A stretch of DNA of 14,724 nt, taken from contig JAJYCH010000031.1 of assembly GCA_021778575.1 (NCBI GenBank), positions 1-14,724 on the forward strand. Reading direction: 5' to 3'. Positions 5,886 to 13,262 of this stretch are shown one piece after another (the first letter of the stretch is position 1; every line of letters starts with the position of its first letter). The notes beneath the pieces were generated by a model. That model ran no database searches. It was not told the DNA's origin and saw nothing but the letters and a program-made list of their open reading frames with translations. The position numbers and the translations under genes were made by a program. Origin of the DNA: Planctomycetota bacterium (GTDB lineage: Bacteria; Planctomycetota; Planctomycetia; Isosphaerales; Isosphaeraceae).

Positions 5886-6902
5886 ATGGACTGGATCGAA
5901 TCGATTGTGCTGGGCGTGGTCCAGGGCTTGACCGAGTTCCTGCCGATCTCCAGCGACGGACACCTGACCATCACCCAGCTCGGCTTCGAGCATTTCACCG
6001 GCAAGAAATCGTCGGCCGCCGACAAGATTTTCTTCGACGTGATGCTCCACGTCGGAACCCTGATGGCGATCATTTTGAGCTATCGAAATCAGGTGATCAG
6101 CGGCGCCAAGGGGCTGCTCGACGACCTGGCCGACGTCTCGCCACCGTTCAAGCGTCCCTCGGTCATCCGGACCGGCATCCTGGCCGTGATCGCGACCTTG
6201 CCGCTCATCCCTGACAAACTGTTCTTCATGAAGTTCATCGAAAAGACCTTCGATAGCTGGACTTACGCCGGGATTGGCTTCCTGATCACCGCCGCGATTC
6301 TCCTGCTCAACATCCGGCTCAAAGGCGGCGAAAAAGGGCCCAGTGAGACCACCTGGCTGGACGCCTTGCTCGTCGGGATCGCCCAGATGTTCGCCCCCCT
6401 GCCCGGCGTCAGCCGGAGCGGCCTGACGATCTCCGCGGCGCTGGCCCTGGGCTTCTCGAAGACCTGGGCCGTCAATTTCAGCCTGATGATGGCCGTGCCG
6501 GCGATCGTGGGCGCGACAGTCTTTGAACTGAGGAAAGTCGATCCCGCCTCGTTGACCGGCGAACGGGTCGCGCAGATCTTCGTTTCGGCCACCGTCGCCG
6601 GAATCATCGGCTACATGGCCATCGTCTGGTTGCTCCGGCTTGTGCGATCGGGCCGACTATGGTATTTTTCTGTATACCTGGTTATCCTGGGAATCAGCAT
6701 GATCGCGGTCGATCAGATCCCGAAGAAGGAGCGAACGGATGTCGGCCAACCGCAAGCTCTGGACCGCACCGATCGGCAGTTCCTTGCTCGATCAGGCGAT
6801 CGACCGGGCCTCGTCCGAAGCTTCGACCCTCTGGCTGGTTCCGTCAGCGCTGGCGAGGGATCAGATCGCTCGACGGCTCTCGCTCCGATCGAAAAGCGCT
6901 GA
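5886..6902 (+). CDS. uppP: Undecaprenyl-diphosphate phosphatase (BacA family)
   Basis: UppP removes the terminal phosphate of undecaprenyl diphosphate at the membrane, regenerating the lipid carrier for peptidoglycan and other envelope polymers; overproduction gives bacitracin resistance in other bacteria. The two family motifs are clear: EFLPISSDGHL (E17, S22-S23, H26) and PLPGVSRSG (173-179, R177). Hydrophobic helices run near 47-66, 93-112, 127-143, 184-214, 230-252 and 258-276, after which the normal protein would end (family about 265-285 residues). Here no stop occurs: the frame continues for 54 residues (285-338) inside the 5' end of addB, giving 338 residues with an arginine-, aspartate- and serine-rich tail. 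A weak SD (AAAGAG) precedes the ATG, 35 nt after pgsA. Function is secure; the tail is either real or due to a sequence error. Confidence 0.93.
   Translation: MDWIESIVLGVVQGLTEFLPISSDGHLTITQLGFEHFTGKKSSAADKIFFDVMLHVGTLMAIILSYRNQVISGAKGLLDDLADVSPPFKRPSVIRTGILAVIATLPLIPDKLFFMKFIEKTFDSWTYAGIGFLITAAILLLNIRLKGGEKGPSETTWLDALLVGIAQMFAPLPGVSRSGLTISAALALGFSKTWAVNFSLMMAVPAIVGATVFELRKVDPASLTGERVAQIFVSATVAGIIGYMAIVWLLRLVRSGRLWYFSVYLVILGISMIAVDQIPKKERTDVGQPQALDRTDRQFLARSGDRPGLVRSFDPLAGSVSAGEGSDRSTALAPIEKR
6726..6731 (+). promoter_or_regulatory. Shine-Dalgarno deciding the addB start inside uppP
   Basis: AAGGAG with 7-nt spacing to the ATG at 6739. This is the best ribosome-binding site in the window and supports translation of addB from inside the uppP frame. 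Confidence 0.75.
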
Positions 6903-9861
6903 GCCGCCCCGAGTCTGGACCTGGTCGGACGCCTGGAACGCGACGGCCCTGAGCCACCCCGACGGACCCTCACGGCTGTCCCCCTCGGCGATCCTGGTCG
7001 TCCTGGAACAGGCCATCGATCGGGCTCGGCGCGGTGGCGAGCTGAACTTGCTGGACTCGGCGATCCGGTTTCCGGGCTATCGTCGCCAGCTCCTGGCCCG
7101 GTTCAACGGCTGGTCCCGAGCGGAGTGGTCGCTCGACGGCCCGAAGCCCGATCCCTCGCCGGTCGGACTCGAAGAGTTCGCGATTTTCGGCCATTACCGG
7201 GCGACTCTGTTCGAGGCCGGAACCGAGGACGCCGAAGGCTGGTCGGTCTGGATGTCCAAGGCGCTGGAACGCAAGCCTCCCCCTGCCCTGGCCAGGCCTG
7301 GCCAGGTGGTGGTGATTGACCCGGTTGCCCCCAGCCTGGCCGCGTGGCGGCTGATCGACCATTGTGCGCGTAAAGCCCGGTCGATGATCGTGACCCTGCC
7401 GTTCGATCCCGACCCCACGCTCGAAGACCTGTACGCAAGCGTCGAACCGATCCGCAAACGGTTCCTCAGTGGCGGATTCATCGAGGAGGTCGAGCCGACC
7501 CGCGGGCTCCTCTTCCGGCGACCGGCGGGGCTCGAAGCCGTCGAACGCGAGCTGTTTCGGTCCGACTTGCCGGTGGATTCCCCGCTCAAGGTTGGCCAGG
7601 ATGCCGGCCTGAAGATTCTCGGCGGACCAAAAGGTGAGGGCGTGGCACTGCTGGTGGCCCGCGAGGTCCGGCGGATGCTCGAAAGCGGCGTCGATCCCGA
7701 AGAGATTCTGATCCTGGCACCGCGACTCGACGAGGATACCGAGCGAATTCGCGAAGCGTTGCGGGCCTGGGGTTTACCCGTCGACCGGGGAAAACCTCGG
7801 GCTCTGGCAAGCATCCCCGCCGTCTCGGCGCTCCGGCTGGCGCTCCGCTTGCCGGTCGATGACTGGGAGACCGCGACCCTCGCGAGTCTGCTCCGCAACG
7901 GCCAGTTGGGCCGTAAGACTCGCGAGAGCACCGAACCATTCGGTCGTTTCGAGGCCGCCTCGTCGCTCCTGCAAACCCGGGTCTTCCGCGACCGCCAGGC
8001 CCTGGTCGACGCCCTGAAGCGCGCCGCCGCCGACCCGAAATCGCGCAACCTTCGGGCGAAAGAGGCACTTCGCCGGCTGGAACCGTTGCTGGCGGCGGTC
8101 GACTCGGTGGTGGGTCGAGGAACCTGGCGGGTCCAGGTGGATCGGCTCCGACACCTGGCCGAACTCCTTGAAATCGATCCGACCGAACTGGAACCACTCG
8201 GCGACGCGCTCGACGATCAGGCCGAGGTTCGCGACCGGCTCGGGGCAACCAGCGCCGATCGGGTCTGGAGCTGGGCCGAGTTCGTGTCGCAGGTCGATTC
8301 GACCGTCCAGTCGCTCGAACTACCTCGACCAGCGGCCGATCCGGGAACGATCCGGATCGAGTCGGTCGCGGCGGCCGAAGCGGTCCGTGCTCGACGGGTG
8401 ATCCTCACCGGACTGGCCGAGCAGACCTTTCCCGGGTCCGACGCGATCGACCTGGACCGCTTGAATGACCGGGTCAGCCTGGCCTATTCACGCGAAATGT
8501 TCCGTTTCGCCCGGGTGGCGGGATCGGCCGAGGACCATCTGACCCTCGCCTTTCCGACCTCCGACAGCAGCGGCGAGAAGCTCTTGCCCGCCGCGTTTCT
8601 CGACGATCTGATTCGCCGACTCCCTGGCGACGATTCGAAGGCTTGCCTCGAACTCCACAACCGATTCGACCCGGTCCTGATCCGCCACGCCGAACTCGCG
8701 CAAGCCCCCAGTGACGCCCGGGTTCTGGCGATGGCCCGGGCCTGTCAGCAAGGCGATTTGGGATCGCTCCGCGATCTGGCCCGGCACCCCGAACACGCCG
8801 AGGCCCTGCAAGGAGCCGCCGACGCCTTCGAGGTCGCCCAGCATCGGCGCGGCGAGCGGTCCTTCGGCCCGTTCGATGGTCGGCTCAGCGATCCTCGGGC
8901 GATCGACCGGATTCGTCAGAAGTTCGGTGCCAATCACACCTTCAGCGCCAGCCAGCTCGAATCGTTCGCACTCTGTCCGTTCCAGTTCTATCAACGCTAC
9001 GTCCTCGGGCTCCGGATGGTCGACGAGCGCCAGGAACTCGACGAGGATTACGCCGGTCGGGGCGAGGACGTTCACCGGGTTCTCGAACAGGTCCATCGCC
9101 AGGCGGCCGAGGAACAGCCCGCGAACCTGATCGAACGGCTGACCATTCTGATCGAAACCCAGATGCGGGTCGAACTCGAACAGCACGACGACCAGGGAAC
9201 AAACGTTCCGGCAATCCTCCGGAAAATCAGCACTTTGCGAACCCGCAAGGCTCTCGAACGCTATCTCGGCCAGTACAAGCACTACTCCGGCAACGCGGGT
9301 TCAAGCGCAATCCCGCACAAGTTCGAGGTCGTCTTCGGCCAGGCCGCCGTCGGCGAGGAAACGGCCGATTCGCGGCCCGTTCTGACCATCGGCGAGGCCG
9401 AAAATTCACTCAAACTGCAAGGAAAAATCGACCGGATCGACCTGGTCTCGGTCAATGGCCGGGACAGTTTCCGGGTGATCGACTACAAGACCGGCTCGAA
9501 CCCGCCGACGCTCGACGTGAAGTCCGGCCTGGCCTCGCAGTTACCTCTGTACGCTCTGGCGGTCGAGCGTTTGCTGTTTCCCGATGGGTCGCACCTCCTG
9601 GCCGATTTCGGCTACTGGAAGCTCCGCGACGATGGTTTCAAGCCGGTGAAACTCAAGGAAGATTGGGAGGATTACCGGACCCGGCTTGAGGATTTTCTCA
9701 TCGAGCTGGTCGGTCGGTTGCGCGACGGAGCATTTCCGGTCGCTTCATTGAAGTCGGAATGCGGGAAACATTGCGATTTCAAAGCCTCGTGCCGGGTAAG
9801 CGAAGTCCGGTTTGTCCGCAAGAAATGGGACGATCGGCCGACCATGGGATCGAACACGTGA
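6739..9861 (+). CDS. addB: AddB-like PD-(D/E)XK nuclease, Fe-S subunit of AddAB
   Basis: This is the likely second subunit of the AddAB (RecBCD-type) enzyme that resects double-strand breaks for RecA. The N-terminal two-thirds is a degenerate helicase-like region; LWLVPSALARDQIARRL (31-47) resembles the AddB N-terminal strand and helix, but no GKT/GKS Walker A is present, so ATP hydrolysis is probably left to AddA. The C-terminal nuclease domain is intact: GEDVH near 770-780, GKIDRID (895-901) and the DYKTG catalytic strand (D915, K917). Four cysteines could hold a 4Fe-4S cluster: C746 in ALCPFQFYQRY, then C1008, C1012 and C1018. The last three are spaced C-x3-C-x5-C, whereas B. subtilis AddB has C-x2-C-x5-C. 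Length (1040) fits AddB. It overlaps uppP by 164 nt and addA by 4 nt. A RexB-type or orphan PD-(D/E)XK protein is less likely given addA next door. Confidence 0.87.
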   Translation: MSANRKLWTAPIGSSLLDQAIDRASSEASTLWLVPSALARDQIARRLSLRSKSAEPPRVWTWSDAWNATALSHPDGPSRLSPSAILVVLEQAIDRARRGGELNLLDSAIRFPGYRRQLLARFNGWSRAEWSLDGPKPDPSPVGLEEFAIFGHYRATLFEAGTEDAEGWSVWMSKALERKPPPALARPGQVVVIDPVAPSLAAWRLIDHCARKARSMIVTLPFDPDPTLEDLYASVEPIRKRFLSGGFIEEVEPTRGLLFRRPAGLEAVERELFRSDLPVDSPLKVGQDAGLKILGGPKGEGVALLVAREVRRMLESGVDPEEILILAPRLDEDTERIREALRAWGLPVDRGKPRALASIPAVSALRLALRLPVDDWETATLASLLRNGQLGRKTRESTEPFGRFEAASSLLQTRVFRDRQALVDALKRAAADPKSRNLRAKEALRRLEPLLAAVDSVVGRGTWRVQVDRLRHLAELLEIDPTELEPLGDALDDQAEVRDRLGATSADRVWSWAEFVSQVDSTVQSLELPRPAADPGTIRIESVAAAEAVRARRVILTGLAEQTFPGSDAIDLDRLNDRVSLAYSREMFRFARVAGSAEDHLTLAFPTSDSSGEKLLPAAFLDDLIRRLPGDDSKACLELHNRFDPVLIRHAELAQAPSDARVLAMARACQQGDLGSLRDLARHPEHAEALQGAADAFEVAQHRRGERSFGPFDGRLSDPRAIDRIRQKFGANHTFSASQLESFALCPFQFYQRYVLGLRMVDERQELDEDYAGRGEDVHRVLEQVHRQAAEEQPANLIERLTILIETQMRVELEQHDDQGTNVPAILRKISTLRTRKALERYLGQYKHYSGNAGSSAIPHKFEVVFGQAAVGEETADSRPVLTIGEAENSLKLQGKIDRIDLVSVNGRDSFRVIDYKTGSNPPTLDVKSGLASQLPLYALAVERLLFPDGSHLLADFGYWKLRDDGFKPVKLKEDWEDYRTRLEDFLIELVGRLRDGAFPVASLKSECGKHCDFKASCRVSEVRFVRKKWDDRPTMGSNT

Positions 9862-12800
9862 GCCAATCGACACCGGATCGACCGCCGCCCACAGCCGAAC
9901 AGATCGGAGCCCTGGAGGTCTCGGACGCCAGCGTCGCGCTCAGCGCGGGGGCAGGCACGGGCAAGACCTTCGTCCTGGCCGAGCGGTTTGTCCGGGCGCT
10001 GGAAGGCCCCGAGGCGTCGTCGCTCGGCCGGATCATCGCGCTGACCTTCACCAAGAAGGCCGCGCGCGAACTCCGCGAACGAATCCGCAAGGAATGCCGC
10101 GCGCGACTCAGATGCGCCGACGACCCTCGCCACTGGCGGGCCGTGCTTCGCGGTCTCGAAGCCGCGCGGATCAGCACGTTCCATGCCTTCTGTGGCGAGA
10201 TCCTCCGCCGCCACGCGATCGAGGCCCGGATCGACCCCGGCTTCGCGGTTCTCGATGAATCGATCGCTCTCTCGGTCCGTCAAAGGTCTCTCGACCAGAC
10301 GCTTCGCGAAGCTTTGATCGCCAACGATCCCGACCTGATCGACCTGGCCGTCGAATACGGGCTGGGCATGGTCCGCGACTCGATCGATAGCCTCATGGTC
10401 AATCGATCGACCGGCGATCTGGGCGACTGGGCCGACCGGAAGCCGCGTGAACTGGTCGATCGCTGGTTCGAAATCTGGGAACGAGAGACCAAGCCCGACC
10501 TCCTCAACCGCTTTCGAGAATCACTCCAGCCCTGCCTGGAACTGATCGAAACCAACGAGTTTAACCAGCAAAAAGTCCGGACGCGGCTCGACGATCTCCG
10601 GGCGACGATCGCGGAACTCAACCAGCCCGGCGAACCGGGGCCTCGGTTGGATGCGATCCACGAACTTTGCAAGGTCGTGGGACTCGCGGCCAAGCTCTGG
10701 CCCTCGACCGAGGTTTACGAGGCCTTCAAGACCCAGTTCGGTAGCATCCGCGAAGCGATCAAGAAGTTGAAGCCGACCCTGGACTGGGACGAACGCGCGA
10801 CCCTGGAAGCCGCCGCGCAAGGCTTGAAATTCGCTCGGTTGACCGTCAAAGCTCGGGCGACTTACGACCAGGCCAAGCGCGATCGAGGGGCGATCGATAA
10901 CGACGACCTGCTCCTGATCGCTCGCGAGCTGCTCGCTCGCCCCGGATCGTCGGCCCGGGCGGAACTCGAAGAATCGCTCGACCTGATCCTCGTCGATGAG
11001 TTCCAGGACACCGACCCGATCCAGGCCGAGATCCTCGAACTCCTGGCTGGATCAGAACTTCTGACCGGCAAGCTGTTCCTCGTCGGCGACGTCAAGCAGT
11101 CGATCTATCGCTTTCGAGGAGCCCGACCCGACCTGTTCCAGAACTATCGCCTGCGCTTCCACTCGAACGGTCGGCGCGAACTCTCGGCGAATTTCCGGAG
11201 CATTCCGGCCATTCTTGCTTTTGTGAACACGCTTTTCGCCACGACCTTTATCGAGGACAACGCCGCGCTCCGGCCCGGACTCGAAGCCTCGGTCCGCGCT
11301 GATCCCGCTCCGCCGGCCATCACGTTTCTCTGGGAATCGGAACCCGTGGAACCGAAACCGACCGACAAGAGCGAGTCGATCGACCGCCGGAAGCAAGAGG
11401 CCGAACGAATCGCCCGGCATCTGAGAACGCGTCTCGACCAGGGCTGGATGATCGTTGATCCGCGCGATCGGCAGCCCCGGCTCGCGCACCAGGGCGACAT
11501 CGCGTTTCTGTTCCGTTCGCTCGGCAACGCGTCCGACTACGAACAGGCGCTGGTCGCTCAAGGGCTCGACTACCACGTTGTCGGCGGCTCGGGGTTTTAC
11601 GCCCAGCAGGAAGTTCTCGACCTGATCAACGTCCTGACCGTCATCGAGGACCCACTCGATCCGGTCGCGCTCGCCGGGGCGTTGCGCAGTCCGTTCTTTT
11701 CGATCAGCGACGACGGGCTTTTCTGGCTGGCGACCGAGCATAACGGACAGATTCACAAGGGGCTGGAAGGGAACTTCCGTGAATGGCTGGAACAGCTTCC
11801 CGAGCATGATTTTCACCGGGCGAATCGGGCCCGGCGGATGCTCGCCGACTGGCGAGGCGTCAAGGATCGACTGTCTATTGGCGGACTGGTCGACCGGATC
11901 TTGAACGAGTCGGGATACGAGGCGGCCCTGATCGGCGAATTTCTCGGCGACCGGAAGCGGGCCAATGCCCGAAAGCTGGTCCAGATGGCCCGACGATTCG
12001 ACGAGCAAGGGGGTTTCACCCTGGCCGACTTCGTCGCTCGACTCCGTGGCGACCTTCGAAGCGTCACCCGAGAGACCCAGGCGGCAACGACCGACGAGGC
12101 GGGCGAGGTCATCCGCCTGATGACGATGCACCAGGCGAAGGGGCTCGAATTTCCGATCGTGGTGATTCCCGACCTCGGCCGCAAGCCGCATCAAGACCGC
12201 CAGCGAGTGGCGTTCGACCCCGAACTGGGGCCGCTGGTCAACCCCGTGGTTGACGCCGCGCCCGAGGACGATGGCGAGGGAACCGAGAGCGGTATCGTCC
12301 TGGGCTGGTCGATCCATCGCCAGCGTGAACGAATCGCCGAGGATGCCGAGGCCCTCCGTCTGTTCTACGTCGCGGTCACGCGGGCTCGCGACTCGCTGGT
12401 GCTTTCGGCGGCGTCGAACATCGCGAGTCGACCCGGTTCCCCCGCGCTGAGCTTGCTAAGCGAGCGATTCGACCTGAAAACCGGCCGGTTCCGGGGGAAC
12501 CTGCCCGACGGGTGGCCCGAACCGATCGTCGAGGTGATCGAGCCCGAGCGAAGTTCCACGACCGTTCCGGCAAGTCCGTCACGCCCGCAACCTCGTTTCC
12601 TCGAAGTCGCACAGGCGATCAAGAGCGGGTTGAGCCAGCCGATCCGGCCGGTTCCGACGCTGCGGCCTCGTCCCCGAACCTTTACTCTCGACCCGGCGTT
12701 CGGCCTGAGTTCGACCTCGGCGCGGCTCGACCGGCTGATCCGGACAATCCTGGCCGATCCTGGGTCGCTCGATCCGGCTGCGATCAAATCGATCGCGGTT

Positions 12801-13262
12801 CGAGCGGCCCGGCTGCAAGATCCCGTTTCGCCTCGTGGTCTGATTGATGAAGCGATCGACCGAGTGACGACCTGGGCGCGATCCCCACTGGCCCGCGAGA
12901 TCGCTCGCCTGGAGCTGATCCGTCGGTCGTTCGACTGGGTGCTGGCCTGGCCGGAAGGCCCGGCAGCGACTCTGTTCCACGGTCGAGGCGACTTGCTCGT
13001 TCGAACGCCCCAGGGGGGCGATGTCCTGATCGGCTGGAGCGATCCCGCAGCGTCGGAGGGCCGCGAGCGGCTCCGACTGTTGCTGACGACGGTCGCCGTC
13101 GAGCAGATGGGTCTCGGTCAGGTCCAGCGAGCCTGGTGGGTTCGTCTGGGATCGAAGGCCGCGCCGGTCCTGGTCGAGGATTTCGGTCGGGAGGCCATCG
13201 ATCGGGCGATGTCCGAGGTTCTCGACCCGTCAAACCCGGATCAAGCGTTCAGCGGACCTTGA
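9858..13262 (+). CDS. addA: AddA-like UvrD/RecB-family helicase (ATP-dependent exonuclease subunit A)
   Basis: An SF1A DNA helicase of the UvrD/RecB type, the motor of AddAB. The motifs are complete: Q-motif-like PPPTAEQ, Walker A GAGTGKT (31-37, K36), motif Ia ALTFTKKAARELRERI, TFHAFC, Walker B/motif II LVDEFQDTD (D380, E381), motif III LVGDVKQSIYRFRGA, motif IV SANFRS, motif V MTMHQAKGLEFPIVV and motif VI FYVAVTRAR (836-844). The C-terminal nuclease-like domain is weak: GRGDLLV (1042-1048) aligns with the usual GxxDLl, but where DYKT is expected there is GWSD (1059-1062), so nuclease activity is doubtful. The start chosen is the GTG at 9858, overlapping the addB stop as GTGA (translational coupling); an ATG at 9759 would add 33 residues of addB-overlapping sequence. 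The protein has 1134 residues, close to AddA. It overlaps the convergent downstream gene by 14 bp. Confidence 0.9.
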   Translation: MSQSTPDRPPPTAEQIGALEVSDASVALSAGAGTGKTFVLAERFVRALEGPEASSLGRIIALTFTKKAARELRERIRKECRARLRCADDPRHWRAVLRGLEAARISTFHAFCGEILRRHAIEARIDPGFAVLDESIALSVRQRSLDQTLREALIANDPDLIDLAVEYGLGMVRDSIDSLMVNRSTGDLGDWADRKPRELVDRWFEIWERETKPDLLNRFRESLQPCLELIETNEFNQQKVRTRLDDLRATIAELNQPGEPGPRLDAIHELCKVVGLAAKLWPSTEVYEAFKTQFGSIREAIKKLKPTLDWDERATLEAAAQGLKFARLTVKARATYDQAKRDRGAIDNDDLLLIARELLARPGSSARAELEESLDLILVDEFQDTDPIQAEILELLAGSELLTGKLFLVGDVKQSIYRFRGARPDLFQNYRLRFHSNGRRELSANFRSIPAILAFVNTLFATTFIEDNAALRPGLEASVRADPAPPAITFLWESEPVEPKPTDKSESIDRRKQEAERIARHLRTRLDQGWMIVDPRDRQPRLAHQGDIAFLFRSLGNASDYEQALVAQGLDYHVVGGSGFYAQQEVLDLINVLTVIEDPLDPVALAGALRSPFFSISDDGLFWLATEHNGQIHKGLEGNFREWLEQLPEHDFHRANRARRMLADWRGVKDRLSIGGLVDRILNESGYEAALIGEFLGDRKRANARKLVQMARRFDEQGGFTLADFVARLRGDLRSVTRETQAATTDEAGEVIRLMTMHQAKGLEFPIVVIPDLGRKPHQDRQRVAFDPELGPLVNPVVDAAPEDDGEGTESGIVLGWSIHRQRERIAEDAEALRLFYVAVTRARDSLVLSAASNIASRPGSPALSLLSERFDLKTGRFRGNLPDGWPEPIVEVIEPERSSTTVPASPSRPQPRFLEVAQAIKSGLSQPIRPVPTLRPRPRTFTLDPAFGLSSTSARLDRLIRTILADPGSLDPAAIKSIAVRAARLQDPVSPRGLIDEAIDRVTTWARSPLAREIARLELIRRSFDWVLAWPEGPAATLFHGRGDLLVRTPQGGDVLIGWSDPAASEGRERLRLLLTTVAVEQMGLGQVQRAWWVRLGSKAAPVLVEDFGREAIDRAMSEVLDPSNPDQAFSGP

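Noticed and set aside
9759..9857. Longer AddA start at 9759
   Set aside because: The 33 extra residues overlap the Fe-S cysteine region of addB out of frame and have no SD. The GTGA overlap at 9858 is the usual coupled start.
11052..12317. 421-codon minus-strand ORF opposite addA
   Set aside because: It lies wholly across helicase motifs III to VI of addA and has no domain or ribosome-binding site of its own.
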